Source of the DNA: SSSZ01 sp016790965
GTDB lineage: Bacteria > Pseudomonadota > Gammaproteobacteria > Burkholderiales > Rhodocyclaceae
Assembly (NCBI GenBank): GCA_016790965.1
Contig: JAEUNZ010000016.1
Span: forward strand, 31,349-95,348
Length of the DNA stretch: 64,000 bases
Reading direction: 5' to 3'
Position numbers and translations under genes: made by a program. The notes below the pieces were generated by a model, which saw only the letters and a program-made list of their open reading frames with translations, had not been told where the DNA came from and searched no databases. Of the stretch, positions 42,647 through 51,604 are shown piece after piece (the first letter of the stretch is position 1; every line of letters starts with the position of its first letter).

Positions 42647-43285
42647 ATGTTTGGACGATTGATGCCGAAAGAGGTCAAGTACTTCGATTTTTTCAACGCC
42701 CATGCAACGCAGATCGTCCTGGGGGGAGAAGCCCTGGTGGGCCTGATCGGAGCCCTGGTGGATTCGCCGGAGAAGGCGGTCAAATTCGCCGAAGCCATCG
42801 ATACCCATGAAACCGCCGCCGACCGCATCACCCATGAAACCATGGCGGCGCTGCATACCTCCTTCATCACGCCCTTCGACCGGGACGAAATCCACCAGCT
42901 CATCAGTGGTATGGACGATATCCTGGACCTGACCCAGGACGTGGCGGAGTCCATGAATCTCTACGACATCAAGCGGGTCACCCCGGAAGCGCGGCAGCTG
43001 GCGGAGATTTCCCTCGAATGCTGCCAGCGGGTGAAGGGGGCCGTGGGCCTGCTCCATTCCATGGACAACGCGGCTGCCATCCTCAAGATTTGCCACGAGA
43101 TCGACCGCCTGGAGTCCGACGCCGATCGCATCATGCGGGAGGCCATGTCCAAGCTCTTCCGGGAAGAGAGCGACGTGCTCCAGATCATCAAGCTGAAAGC
43201 CATCTACGAACTGCTGGAGACGGTGACGGACCGCTGCGAGGACGTCGCCAATACCATCGAGGGCATCGTCCTCGAAAATTCCTGA
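42647..43285 (+). CDS. DUF47 PhoU-like protein (Pit accessory protein)
   Basis: A 212-residue all-helical protein. The start FGRLMPKEVKYFDFFNAHA is the signature of the DUF47/TIGR00153 family, and metal-binding ExxxD patterns typical of PhoU-like proteins are present (EIDRLESDADRIMREAM). It is the usual partner of Pit transporters and thought to modulate phosphate uptake. pit starts 16 bp downstream, so they form an operon. AGGA precedes the ATG. Confidence 0.9.
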   Translation: MFGRLMPKEVKYFDFFNAHATQIVLGGEALVGLIGALVDSPEKAVKFAEAIDTHETAADRITHETMAALHTSFITPFDRDEIHQLISGMDDILDLTQDVAESMNLYDIKRVTPEARQLAEISLECCQRVKGAVGLLHSMDNAAAILKICHEIDRLESDADRIMREAMSKLFREESDVLQIIKLKAIYELLETVTDRCEDVANTIEGIVLENS

Positions 43286-43301
43286 CCCGGTCAGGCGCGG
43301 T

Positions 43302-44309
43302 ATGGATCATCTTCAGATCAGCCTCGGCATCGTCGTGGTGCTCGTCGCCACGGCTCTTGTCTTCGATTTCATGAATGGCTTCCACGATGCGGCCAATTCC
43401 ATCGCCACCATCGTCTCCACCCGCGTCCTGAAGCCGCACCAGGCGGTGTTGTGGGCGGCGGCCTTCAATTTCATCGCCTTCTTTCTCTTTCAGCTCAAGG
43501 TCGCTTCCACCATCGGCAAGGGCACCATAGACCCGGCCGTCGTCGATCACTACATCATCTTCGGGGCTCTCATCGGCGCCATCGCCTGGAACATCATCAC
43601 CTGGTATTACGGCATTCCTTCCTCCTCTTCCCACGCCCTCATCGGCGGCCTGGTGGGCGCGGCCCTGGCCAAGGTGGGGCCGGAGGCTCTCATCATGAGC
43701 GGCATCTGGAAGATCGTCGCCTTCATCTTCGTCGCACCGTTCCTGGGCTTCGTCATCGGCGGCCTGCTCATGGTCATCGTGTCTTGGATATGCCGCAAAA
43801 CGGCGCCGCGCAAGGTAGACAAGACCTTCCGCCGCTTCCAGTTGCTCTCGGCAGCGGCCTACAGCCTGGGCCACGGCGGCAACGACGCCCAGAAGACGGT
43901 GGGCATCATCTGGATGCTGCTCATCGCTGCGGGCATCACCAAGACCGGTGAGTCGGTGCCCAATTGGGTGGTTTTTTCCTGCTACGCCGCCATGGGTTTC
44001 GGCACCTTGTTCGGCGGCTGGCGCATCGTCAAGACCATGGGCAACCGCATCACCAAACTCAATCAGGCGCGCGGTTTCTGCGCCAACTCGGGTGGGGCGA
44101 TCACGCTCTTCCTCGCCACCGGCCTGGGAATTCCCGTGTCGACGACCCATACCATTACCGGCGCCATCGCCGGCGTGGGCTCCACCCGCGGGGCCAAGCG
44201 GGTGCGCTGGGGAGTGGCGGGGGGCATCGTCTGGGCCTGGCTGCTGACCATCCCGTGCAGCGCCGCCATTGCGGCGGTAGGCTGGTACGTCGGGACGCTG
44301 GCGCTCTGA
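43302..44309 (+). CDS. pit: Low-affinity inorganic phosphate transporter (Pit family)
   Basis: A 335-residue inner-membrane PiT transporter. It has the two family repeats: FDFMNGFHDAANSIATIVST near the N-terminus and LGHGGNDAQKTVGIIWMLL in the second half, plus SSSSHALIGG and VSTTHTITGAI. About ten membrane helices. It moves metal-phosphate (or phosphate with a cation) down the proton or sodium gradient. It is coupled to the DUF47 gene upstream. Confidence 0.93.
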   Translation: MDHLQISLGIVVVLVATALVFDFMNGFHDAANSIATIVSTRVLKPHQAVLWAAAFNFIAFFLFQLKVASTIGKGTIDPAVVDHYIIFGALIGAIAWNIITWYYGIPSSSSHALIGGLVGAALAKVGPEALIMSGIWKIVAFIFVAPFLGFVIGGLLMVIVSWICRKTAPRKVDKTFRRFQLLSAAAYSLGHGGNDAQKTVGIIWMLLIAAGITKTGESVPNWVVFSCYAAMGFGTLFGGWRIVKTMGNRITKLNQARGFCANSGGAITLFLATGLGIPVSTTHTITGAIAGVGSTRGAKRVRWGVAGGIVWAWLLTIPCSAAIAAVGWYVGTLAL

Positions 44310-44458
44310 AGGTTCTCGCTTACCTTGCGCTCCTGGCGGCCCTGGGGGTGATGGTGGTGAATTTCCCCATCCTGTGGGAACTGGCAATCGCTGGAGCCAT
44401 CGGCGGGGCCTACTGGTTCTTCTTCCGCCAGCCGCCGGGAGGCGATGCCCCGGTCTGA
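44306..44458 (+). CDS. Possible 50-residue membrane protein after pit
   Basis: An open frame overlapping the pit stop reads KVLAYLALLAALGVMVVNFP, then WELAIAGAIGGAYWFFF and a polar tail: two helices, coherent for a small membrane protein. There is no ATG at the front. A CTG at 44306 overlaps the pit stop; GTG 44348 and ATG 44351 would give only ~35 residues and one helix. Treat as tentative. Confidence 0.35.
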   Translation: MKVLAYLALLAALGVMVVNFPILWELAIAGAIGGAYWFFFRQPPGGDAPV

Positions 44459-44482
44459 GCGCGGACCGGGAGACGAGGGCCG

Positions 44483-44704
44483 TCAGGCCGGAATGTCCGG
44501 CACCAGCAGCGCTTCGAGCTGGAGGATGCGGTCCTTGAGTAGCAACTTGCGCTTCTTCATGCGGCGAATGAGGAGTTCGTCCGCCGGCGGGTCCGATTCA
44601 AGGTGGGCGATCACCTGGTCGAGATCACGGTGTTCCATCTGCAATTCGTGGAGCCTCGCCCGGATGTCGGCGACTTCTTCTGCACAAGGAGGGAGGATGG
44701 CCAT
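44483..44704 (-). CDS. YdcH-like small coiled-coil protein (DUF465)
   Basis: A 73-residue, two-helix, highly charged protein. The pattern HELQMEHRDLDQVI followed by IRRMKKRKLLLKDRILQLE is characteristic of DUF465. Function of the family is unclear. ATG 44704 begins the helical part; upstream codons in the frame do not look protein-like. It converges on pit. Confidence 0.8.
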   Translation of the reverse strand: MAILPPCAEEVADIRARLHELQMEHRDLDQVIAHLESDPPADELLIRRMKKRKLLLKDRILQLEALLVPDIPA

Positions 44705-44796
44705 CGCACTCACCGTTACCGTGGACGGCCCATGGCCGTGACCGGATTGAAAACAGGCCCTAGAATAACCCGACAAGTGGAAATTCAGGAGGGGAC

Positions 44797-45117
44797 ATGC
44801 AGACCCAGGTCATCGTCAATTTTGGCAAGGGCGTCGAGTTCGACTACCGCATCGGCCGTCAGGAACTGGCTGGCCGCAGCGCCGAGGAGGCGCGCAAGTG
44901 GCTGGATCGGGAGTTCGCGGCGCTCGAATGCGAGGTGACTACGCCGACCGGCAAGGTGCTCGTGATCGACCGAATTCTCAGCATTGCCCGCTATTCCGGC
45001 GCGGAGCGCTTCCACGAAGACGGCGCCTGGGCCGGGCAGTTCGCTCGCCAGGTGGCGCTGGTTCTGGGGCGAGAGTTGATCCGCGTCGACGTTGCGGCCT
45101 ATACCATCGGATACTGA
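44797..45117 (+). CDS. Small soluble protein of unknown function before greB
   Basis: 106 residues of mixed alpha/beta, no membrane segment, family not recognised. A strong ribosome site (GGAGGGG, 3-5 nt before ATG) and a good codon pattern support it. The 4-bp gap to the greB TTG suggests the two are translated together. Confidence 0.65.
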   Translation: MQTQVIVNFGKGVEFDYRIGRQELAGRSAEEARKWLDREFAALECEVTTPTGKVLVIDRILSIARYSGAERFHEDGAWAGQFARQVALVLGRELIRVDVAAYTIGY

Positions 45118-45121
45118 ATTC

Positions 45122-45676
45122 TTGAACAAGGCTTTCGTCCGCGAGGACACCGACGGGGACGACGAAGCACCCCAACTGCCGCCGCTTCCGGCCGGTACCC
45201 GCAACTACATCACGCCGGCCGGCCATGCCCGTCTGAAGACCGAACTGGAACACCTGGTCAAGCGTGAGCGACCCCATGTGGTCGAAGTGGTGGCCTGGGC
45301 GGCGTCCAACGGTGACCGCTCGGAAAACGGCGACTACATCTACGGCAAGCGGCGCCTGCGGGAAATCGACCGCCGCATCCGCTTTCTGACCAAGCGGCTC
45401 GAAGTCGCGGAAGTGGTCGATCCTTTGGCGCGTAGCGCCACGGACCAGGTTTTCTTCGGTGCCACGGTGACCCTGTGCGACGGCGAGGGGGAAGAGAACA
45501 CCTACGCCATCGTCGGGATCGACGAGGCCGATGCCTCCCGGGGGCGCATCAGCTGGATTTCGCCTCTGGCGCGGGCGATCCTGAAGGCCCGGGAAGGCGA
45601 CCTGATTCGTTTTCAGAGTCCGGTGGGGGTCAAGGAAATCGACATCGTCGAAGTGCGCAACGAGGCTTTGGACTAA
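45122..45676 (+). CDS. greB: Transcript cleavage/elongation factor GreB (TTG start)
   Basis: 184 residues. GreB inserts its coiled-coil into the RNA polymerase secondary channel and triggers cleavage of backtracked RNA. The N-terminus NKAFVREDTDGDDEA fits GreB only if translation starts at TTG 45122; an ATG at 45092 lies inside the previous gene and adds unrelated residues. The hairpin tip carries the acidic pair (SNGDRSENGDYIYGKRRLRE). The C-terminal FKBP-like domain is complete. Its TAA stop shares its last A with repeat copy D. Confidence 0.9.
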   Translation: MNKAFVREDTDGDDEAPQLPPLPAGTRNYITPAGHARLKTELEHLVKRERPHVVEVVAWAASNGDRSENGDYIYGKRRLREIDRRIRFLTKRLEVAEVVDPLARSATDQVFFGATVTLCDGEGEENTYAIVGIDEADASRGRISWISPLARAILKAREGDLIRFQSPVGVKEIDIVEVRNEALD

Positions 45677-45834
45677 GAGCCTGGAAAAATTTCAGTTACC
45701 CCCGCTCGTCGTGCCCAGTTGCGCCCGCTCTGCGTTGCCAATGCTCGCCATAGCCCGAGCTATGGCCGTGCTTTGCGCCTTGATCGTGCACAACTGGGCA
45801 TGCCGCTCGGGCGCCCGAAAAATTCACAGGCTCG
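45676..45834 (+). repeat. Stop-codon-associated inverted-repeat element, copy D (long, 159 bp)
   Basis: It starts AGAGCCTGGAAAAATTTCAG at the last A of the greB TAA stop and ends TTCACAGGCTC followed by GGA. It is the most diverged copy at its ends (TAA instead of TGA on the left, GGA instead of TGA on the right). The internal CCATAGCCCGAGCTATGG inverted repeat is kept. Confidence 0.85.
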
Positions 45835-45916
45835 GATGCCCCGGGCGGAGCCCTTGAAATCGGCGGAGACGCCCCCATCTCCCGTTCCACCTTAGCTTTC
45901 CACGGGAGACTCCAGC

Positions 45917-47833
45917 ATGACCGAAACCGCCACCGCGACCCAGAATCGCGAAACCCTCGGCTTCCAGGCCGAGGTCAAGCAACTGCTGCATCTGATGATT
46001 CATTCCTTGTACAGCAACAAGGAAATCTTCCTGCGCGAGCTCGTTTCCAACGCCTCCGACGCCTGCGACAAGCTGCGCTTCGAGGCGCTGAACAACAGTG
46101 CCCTCTATGGTGACGATTCGGAGTTGAAAATCCGCATCGCCTTCGACAAGGCAGCCCGCACCGTCACCATTTCCGACAACGGCATCGGCCTCTCCCGCGA
46201 GGAGGCCATCGCCCACCTGGGCACCATTGCCAAGTCGGGCACCCGGGAGTTTTTCTCGGCGCTTACCGGTGACCAGGCCAAGGATGCTCACCTGATCGGC
46301 CAGTTCGGCGTCGGCTTCTACTCCTCCTTCATCGTTGCCGACAAGGTGACGGTCGTTTCCCGCCGCGCCGGCCTGCCGGCCAACCAGGCGGTGAAGTGGG
46401 AATCCGGCGGGGAGGGCGATTACTCGGTGGAATTGGTGGAGAAGGCCGGCCGCGGCACCGACGTCGTCCTGCATCTGCGCGACGGAGAGGATGACTTCCT
46501 GGGGGGCTGGAAGCTGAAATCCATCGTGCGCAAGTATTCCGACCACATCACCCTGCCCATCGTCATGAAGAAGGAGGAGTGGAAGGACGGTGAGCAGCTG
46601 CCGACCGACGAGGACGAGACGGTCAACCAGGCCAATGCGCTCTGGGCAAGAGCCAAGAGCGACATCACCGAAGAGCAGTACAAGGAGTTTTACAAGCACG
46701 TCGCCCATGATTTCGAAGACCCGCTCACCTGGACCCACGCCCGGGTCGAGGGCAAGCAGGAATACACCCAGCTCCTGTACGTTCCGGCCCGCGCTCCCTT
46801 CGACCTGTGGGACCGCAACGCCCGCCATGGCATCAAGCTCTATGTACGCCGCGTCTTCATCATGGACGATGCAGAGCAATTGATGCCCCTCTACTTGCGC
46901 TTCGTGCGCGGGGTGGTCGATTCCGCCGACTTGCCCCTCAACGTCTCCCGCGAGATCTTGCAAGAGAGCAAGGACATCGACGGCATCCGCAATGGCTGTA
47001 CGCGCAAGGTGCTGTCCATGTTGGAAGACCTGGCCGAAAACGACGCGGAAAAATACGCCAAATTCTGGGAAGCCTTTGGCGCCGTGCTCAAGGAAGGCGT
47101 AGGCGAGGACTTCTCCAACAAGGAAAAGATCGCCGGCCTGCTGCGCTTCGCGTCCACGAATGGCGACACCCCCGCCCAGATCGTCTCCCTCAAGGATTAC
47201 ATCGGCCGCATGAAGGAAGGCCAGGAGAAGATCTACTACGTCACCGCCGACAGCTTCAACGCCGCCAAGAACAGCCCGCACCTGGAAATCTTTAGGAAGA
47301 AGGGTATCGAGGTCCTGCTCCTCTCCGACCGCGTGGACGAATGGGTGGTCGGCCACCTCACCGAGTTCGAGGGCAAGCCCTTGCAATCCGTGGCCAAGGG
47401 CGGCCTGGACCTGGGCAAGCTGGAGGACGAGGCGGAGAAGCAGGAAGCCGAAAAGGCCGCCGACGAGTATAAGGAACTCATCGACAAGGTGAAGGGGGCC
47501 CTGGGCGACAAGGTGAAGGACGTGCGCGTCACCCACCGCCTGACCGATTCGCCGTCCTGCATCGTTTCCGACGAGCACGACCCTTCCGGCAATCTGGCCC
47601 GGCTCCTCAAAGCTGCCGGCCAGAAGGCGCCGGACGTGAAGCCCATCCTGGAGATCAATCCCAATCATCCTGCGGTGCAGCGCTTGAAGTACGAGGAATC
47701 CCGCTTTGCCGACTGGGCCGAGCTGCTGCTGGAACAGGCGACCCTGGCCGAAGGCGGTCAACTCGACGACCCGGCGGGCTTCGTCAGGCGCATCAACGAT
47801 TTGATGCTGGCCCTGTCCATCGCCGGGAAGTAA
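45917..47833 (+). CDS. htpG: Molecular chaperone HtpG (Hsp90)
   Basis: 638 residues, full length. The N-terminal GHKL ATPase shows LLHLMIHSLYSNKEIFLREL, the DNGIGLSREEA motif and GQFGVGFYSSF. The middle domain has GVVDSADLPLNVSREILQES. The C-terminal dimerisation domain is present. It is a cytosolic ATP-driven chaperone for stress-damaged and signalling proteins. No HrcA or sigma-32 site was recognised in the 80 bp upstream, which is mostly the repeat and a short leader. Confidence 0.97.
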   Translation: MTETATATQNRETLGFQAEVKQLLHLMIHSLYSNKEIFLRELVSNASDACDKLRFEALNNSALYGDDSELKIRIAFDKAARTVTISDNGIGLSREEAIAHLGTIAKSGTREFFSALTGDQAKDAHLIGQFGVGFYSSFIVADKVTVVSRRAGLPANQAVKWESGGEGDYSVELVEKAGRGTDVVLHLRDGEDDFLGGWKLKSIVRKYSDHITLPIVMKKEEWKDGEQLPTDEDETVNQANALWARAKSDITEEQYKEFYKHVAHDFEDPLTWTHARVEGKQEYTQLLYVPARAPFDLWDRNARHGIKLYVRRVFIMDDAEQLMPLYLRFVRGVVDSADLPLNVSREILQESKDIDGIRNGCTRKVLSMLEDLAENDAEKYAKFWEAFGAVLKEGVGEDFSNKEKIAGLLRFASTNGDTPAQIVSLKDYIGRMKEGQEKIYYVTADSFNAAKNSPHLEIFRKKGIEVLLLSDRVDEWVVGHLTEFEGKPLQSVAKGGLDLGKLEDEAEKQEAEKAADEYKELIDKVKGALGDKVKDVRVTHRLTDSPSCIVSDEHDPSGNLARLLKAAGQKAPDVKPILEINPNHPAVQRLKYEESRFADWAELLLEQATLAEGGQLDDPAGFVRRINDLMLALSIAGK

Positions 47834-47853
47834 GCCGCTGGGCTACGAATGGA

Positions 47854-47886
47854 AACGCCGCCGGGTGAAACCGGCGGCGTTTTTTA
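47854..47886 (+). terminator. Rho-independent terminator of htpG
   Basis: The 10-bp stem ACGCCGCCGG / CCGGCGGCGT with loop GTGAAA is followed by a T-run, 20 nt after the htpG stop. Confidence 0.92.
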
Positions 47887-47978
47887 TTGTTCATCCGGCA
47901 AGCTCCGATCCGTTCGCCCTGAGGCCTTCGACCGTGCCCAGGAAAGGCCCGTCGAAGGGTGGCGCGCCGTGGGCTTAG

Positions 47979-48887
47979 AACTCGTAACAAAATGACCACA
48001 GGGGCTGTTCACCCTTGATTTCTTTTGTTAACCTCTGCCTTGTTTCTCTGGGTGGAGGAGATGGCCAAACCGATACTGACAGACGAATTGTGGGCGCTGA
48101 TCGAACCGTTGCTGCCGGCGCCCAAGCCGCGTCGTACGAGGTACGCAGGACGCAAGCGACTGGACGACCGCAAGGCGCTGACGGGCATCTTGTTCGTGCT
48201 GCAGTCCGGTATTCCCTGGCGCCTGCTGCCCCAGGAGATGGGGTGCGGCTCGGGGATGAGTTGCTGGCGGCGGCTGCGCGCCTGGCAGGAAGCCGGGGTC
48301 TGGAACCGGCTACACGAACTGCTGTTGGCACAGTTGCGGGCGGCCGACCGGATCGATTGGTCTCGCGTCATCGTCGATTCTTCTTCCATTCGTGCGCTGG
48401 GGGGTGGTCAAAAACAGGACCCAACCCCACCGATCGCGCTCGCCCAGGTTCCAAGCACCATCTCATCACGGAAGCGCAGGGCATCCCGCTTGCGGTGATC
48501 CTGACCGGCGCCAATCGCAACGATGTCACCCAACTGCTGCCGCTCGTGGAGGCGATCCCACCCATTCGCGGCAGGCGCGGTCGTCCGCTGTCCAAACCGC
48601 GCCTGGTCCAGGCCGATCGCGGCTACGATCATGACAAATACCGCAAGCCGCTCCACGCCGCCGGCATCAAGACCCTGATCGCACGTCGCGGCGAACCTCA
48701 CGGCAGCGGCCTAGGCAAGACCCGATGGGTCGTCGAAAGAACCATTGCCTGGCTGCACAACTTCCGCAGACTGCGCATTCGCTTCGAGCGCCTGCCTATC
48801 ATTCACGAAGCCTTCATCTCGATCGCCTGCTGCTTGATCTGCTGGCGGACCCTCAGAAATGATTAGCTGTCATTTTGTTACCGGTTC
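47979..48887 (+). mobile_element. IS5-family insertion sequence (IS427-group type), 909 bp
   Basis: The left end GAACTCGTAACAAAATGAC and the right end (reverse complement GAACCGGTAACAAAATGAC) are imperfect inverted repeats. TTA flanks both sides (47976-47978 and 48888-48890), a 3-bp target duplication of TNA type. Inside is one transposase in two overlapping frames. Ends, frames and duplication are all intact, which suggests a recent, possibly active insertion. Confidence 0.9.
48061..48866 (+). CDS. IS5-family transposase, two frames joined by a -1 frameshift
   Basis: Frame 1 (48061-48498) starts MAKPILTDELWALIEPLLP and carries the N-terminal DUF4096-like part and the first DDE aspartate (VIVDSSSIRA). 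Frame 2 (to 48866) continues KTGPNPTDRARPGSKHHL, LAVILTGANRNDV, QADRGYD and the final Glu in VVERTIAWLHNFRRLRIRFE. The frames meet at CAAAAAC (48409-48415), where a -1 slip restores the full DDE enzyme, as in other IS427-type elements. GGAGGAG precedes the ATG. Confidence 0.88.
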
Positions 48888-48933
48888 TTAGGCAGGCTCA
48901 GCCGGAACGGAGGTGGCGGGCGGCGGCCGCCCG

Positions 48934-49335
48934 TCATTTCACCTTCATCGCCTCGTTCACGCACTGCCTGCGTTCCGGTCCGACCTTGCCTTTGCAGGTA
49001 TCGTGGGCCTTCTGCATGGCTTCGCAACGCTGGGGATCGCGCGCCTTGGCGCAATCCGGTGGCGGCATGTGATCGCGCATGCATTCGCGGCGTTCGGGAC
49101 CGGCCTTGTCCTTGCAGGCCTCCAGGGCCGGGCCGCGGGCTTCCTGACGGGCTTTGCAGCGTTCCGGGGCCGGAGCGCGGCTGCAGTCGCGGGGGCCGGT
49201 TTTGGAAGCGGCCGGTGGGCCGGAGGCTCCCGGCCCCTGCATTCCCCCCATTCCGGGGCCGGGCTGGGCCAGGGCGGAACCGAGCAAAAGACTGGTCAGG
49301 AGGGCGGTGCAGCAGAGTTTGCTAGTGGTTTTCAT
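48934..49335 (-). CDS. Exported cysteine-rich repeat protein
   Basis: 133 residues. A signal peptide (CCTALLTSLLLGSALAQ), then a Gly/Met/Pro linker, then a run of paired cysteines with a repeated unit (CKDKAGPERRECM, CKGKVGPERRQCV; DCSRAPAPERC, DCAKARDPQRC). Eight cysteines in the mature part at regular spacing suggest disulfide-linked helical hairpins in the periplasm. Function unknown. A good ribosome site (AGGGAG) precedes the ATG. Confidence 0.75.
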   Translation of the reverse strand: MKTTSKLCCTALLTSLLLGSALAQPGPGMGGMQGPGASGPPAASKTGPRDCSRAPAPERCKARQEARGPALEACKDKAGPERRECMRDHMPPPDCAKARDPQRCEAMQKAHDTCKGKVGPERRQCVNEAMKVK

Positions 49336-49434
49336 GATGGCTCCCTTTGAGCGGGTTGAAGATTCACACCCATTTTAGGAAGCGGTTTTTCCCGGCGCCG
49401 CCGGGAGTTGTAAGCGGGGTTTTCCGGCTAGGGA

Positions 49435-49641
49435 TCAGTCTTCCGCGCGGGAGTCGCCAATGTCGATACCGAAGGAACGGACCCAGCAGGAGCGGCGCTC
49501 GATGTGTGAGCGGCGGTCTTCCATCACCAGCCCCTCCCGGGTGGAATATGGGGGTGCGGAGACGTTCTTGCCACTGCGGCGGTCGGCGCCGCGCTTGGGG
49601 ACTGGCGCTTGGGCGCTTGAGGAAGGTGGAGCTTTGCGCAT
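49435..49641 (-). CDS. Small basic protein of unknown function
   Basis: 68 residues, rich in Arg and Ser, with a repeated ERR/DRR pattern (EDRRSHIERRSCWVRSFG). No ribosome site is obvious. The frame has a third-position GC bias in keeping with coding use and the C-terminal half looks ordered, so I list it as a possible gene. It is divergent from the ATPase gene. Confidence 0.45.
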   Translation of the reverse strand: MRKAPPSSSAQAPVPKRGADRRSGKNVSAPPYSTREGLVMEDRRSHIERRSCWVRSFGIDIGDSRAED

Positions 49642-49728
49642 GGATCACTCATGGGTTGAGGCCGGCGAGCATTATGCCATGCCGGAGGGATTGTCTGTAT
49701 CGCTGCGGCGCCATGGTATATTCCGCCG

Positions 49729-51549
49729 ATGAACGCGCCCGCCACTCCAGGGACTGCGGCCCCCGGTCCCCCGCCCAAAGCCCATGAGCACCGCCTGACG
49801 CTCGCCGAAATTCTGGAATATCTGGTGGAGGACGGGCTGGTGGCCAAGGGCGACGCCGAAGCCCTGCGCGCTGAGCGCCGCCTGCAGGGCGGCAAGGCCC
49901 ATCCTCTCGTGGTGGTGGCCGACCAGAAGTGGCGGACGGCGACCCAGCCGATCCGTACGCTCACCCTTGAAACCCTGACCGAATGGCTGGCGGGGCGCCT
50001 GGAACTAGAGTATTACCACATCGATCCCCTGAAGATCGATTTCACCGGCGTGGCCGAAGTGATGTCGGCCGCCTATGCGACCCGTTTCACCATCCTGCCG
50101 GTTCAGGTCACGACCCGCGAAGTGGTGGTGGCGACGGCGGAACCCTTCCTACGGGAATGGGAGGCGGAACTCAAGCCCATCCTGCGTAAGGATATCCGCC
50201 GGGTTCTTGCCAATCCCCTGGACATCGCCCGCTACCAGATCGAGTTCTTCAGCCTGGCGCGTTCGGTCAAGAAAGCCAACCAGAAGGGCGACGGCAATTC
50301 AGGGCTTTCCAGCTTCGAGCAACTGGTCGAACTGGGCAAGGGCAATCGCACCTACGACGCCAACGACCAGCACATCGTCAATATCGTCGATTGGCTGTGG
50401 CAGTACGCCTTCGATCAGCGGGCTTCGGACATTCACGTCGAACCCCGGCGCGAGGTGGGGCTGGTGCGTTTCCGCATCGATGGCATCCTGCATCAGGTGT
50501 ATCAGATTCCCATGGCGGTCATGAACGCCATGACCAGCCGTATCAAACTTCTGGGCCGCATGGACGTCATCGAGAAGCGTCGTCCCCAGGACGGACGCAT
50601 CAAGACCCGCACGCCGGACGGCCAGGAAGTCGAACTGCGCCTGTCTACCCTGCCTACGGCCTTCGGCGAAAAGCTGGTGATGCGCATCTTCGACCCGGAT
50701 GTCCTGGTGCGGGATTTTCGCGAGCTGGGCTTCTCCGCCGAGGATCTGGGGCGCTGGAATCAGATGACCCGGGCCCCCAACGGCATCATCCTGGTCACGG
50801 GACCGACCGGTTCGGGCAAGACGACCACGCTGTACACCACCCTCAAGCAGTTGGCGACCTCGGAAGTGAATGTCTGCACCATCGAGGATCCGATCGAGAT
50901 GGTGGAGCCGGCCTTCAATCAGATGCAGGTCCAGCAGGCCATCGATCTGGGTTTTGCCGACGGGGTGCGCTCCCTCATGCGCCAGGATCCCGACATCATC
51001 ATGATCGGCGAAATCCGTGATCTCCAGACGGCGGAAATGGCCATCCAGGCGGCCCTGACCGGGCATCTGGTCTTATCGACCCTGCACACCAACGATGCCG
51101 CCGCGGCGATCACCCGGCTGCTTGACCTGGGTGTTCCGGCCTACCTCATCAACTCCACCGTTCTCGGGGTCATGGCCCAGCGTCTGGTGCGCACCCTCTG
51201 CCCGGCCTGCAAGAAGCCCTATCCGATTAGGGACGAGCAGCGGGACACCTGGAATTCCCTGGTGGCTCCCTGGAAGTCGAATCATCCGGCCACCGTGCAC
51301 CAGCCGGTCGGCTGCCTGGAGTGCCGCATGACCGGCTATATGGGGCGTGTCGGCCTGTACGAAATCCTTCTGATGTCGCCGGAAATCCGCAAGCTCATCA
51401 AGCCCCAGACCGAGCTTGCCAAACTGCGCGACGTGGCTTACCGCGAGGGCATGCGGCCCCTGCGCATATCGGGTGCCATGAAGGTCGCCGCGGGACTCAC
51501 CTCCCTGGACGAAATCGTCAAGGTCGCACCGCCCGCCGACGAAGCTTGA
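49729..51549 (+). CDS. GspE/PilB-family secretion-type ATPase
   Basis: 606 residues. An N-terminal domain (about 20-210) recruits partners, then the ATPase core follows: Walker A GPTGSGKTTTLY, Asp box (IEDPIEM), Walker B (RQDPDIIMIGEIRD) and His box (LSTLHTNDAAAA). A zinc-binding insert CPACKKPY/CLECRMTGY completes it. Such ATPases power type II secretion or type IV pili assembly. It is isolated here without pilus or secretion genes, so the exact machine is not known. Confidence 0.88.
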   Translation: MNAPATPGTAAPGPPPKAHEHRLTLAEILEYLVEDGLVAKGDAEALRAERRLQGGKAHPLVVVADQKWRTATQPIRTLTLETLTEWLAGRLELEYYHIDPLKIDFTGVAEVMSAAYATRFTILPVQVTTREVVVATAEPFLREWEAELKPILRKDIRRVLANPLDIARYQIEFFSLARSVKKANQKGDGNSGLSSFEQLVELGKGNRTYDANDQHIVNIVDWLWQYAFDQRASDIHVEPRREVGLVRFRIDGILHQVYQIPMAVMNAMTSRIKLLGRMDVIEKRRPQDGRIKTRTPDGQEVELRLSTLPTAFGEKLVMRIFDPDVLVRDFRELGFSAEDLGRWNQMTRAPNGIILVTGPTGSGKTTTLYTTLKQLATSEVNVCTIEDPIEMVEPAFNQMQVQQAIDLGFADGVRSLMRQDPDIIMIGEIRDLQTAEMAIQAALTGHLVLSTLHTNDAAAAITRLLDLGVPAYLINSTVLGVMAQRLVRTLCPACKKPYPIRDEQRDTWNSLVAPWKSNHPATVHQPVGCLECRMTGYMGRVGLYEILLMSPEIRKLIKPQTELAKLRDVAYREGMRPLRISGAMKVAAGLTSLDEIVKVAPPADEA

Positions 51550-51604
51550 CGCTCGACAAGGGCTGGGACTAGTCTCCCGGGATTAGTCCTTCTGGAGAAG
51601 TGCC

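Larger units (their letters stand above)
47910..48910 (+). repeat. Palindromic repeat split by the insertion sequence
   Basis: The left piece (47910-47978) starts CCGTTCGCCCTGAGGCCTTC and the right piece (48891-48910) reads GGCAGGCTCAGCCGGAACGG, roughly the inverse arm. Together they resemble the inner part of the element between lexA and imuA (27511-27600). The IS appears to have jumped into an older palindromic repeat. Confidence 0.6.
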
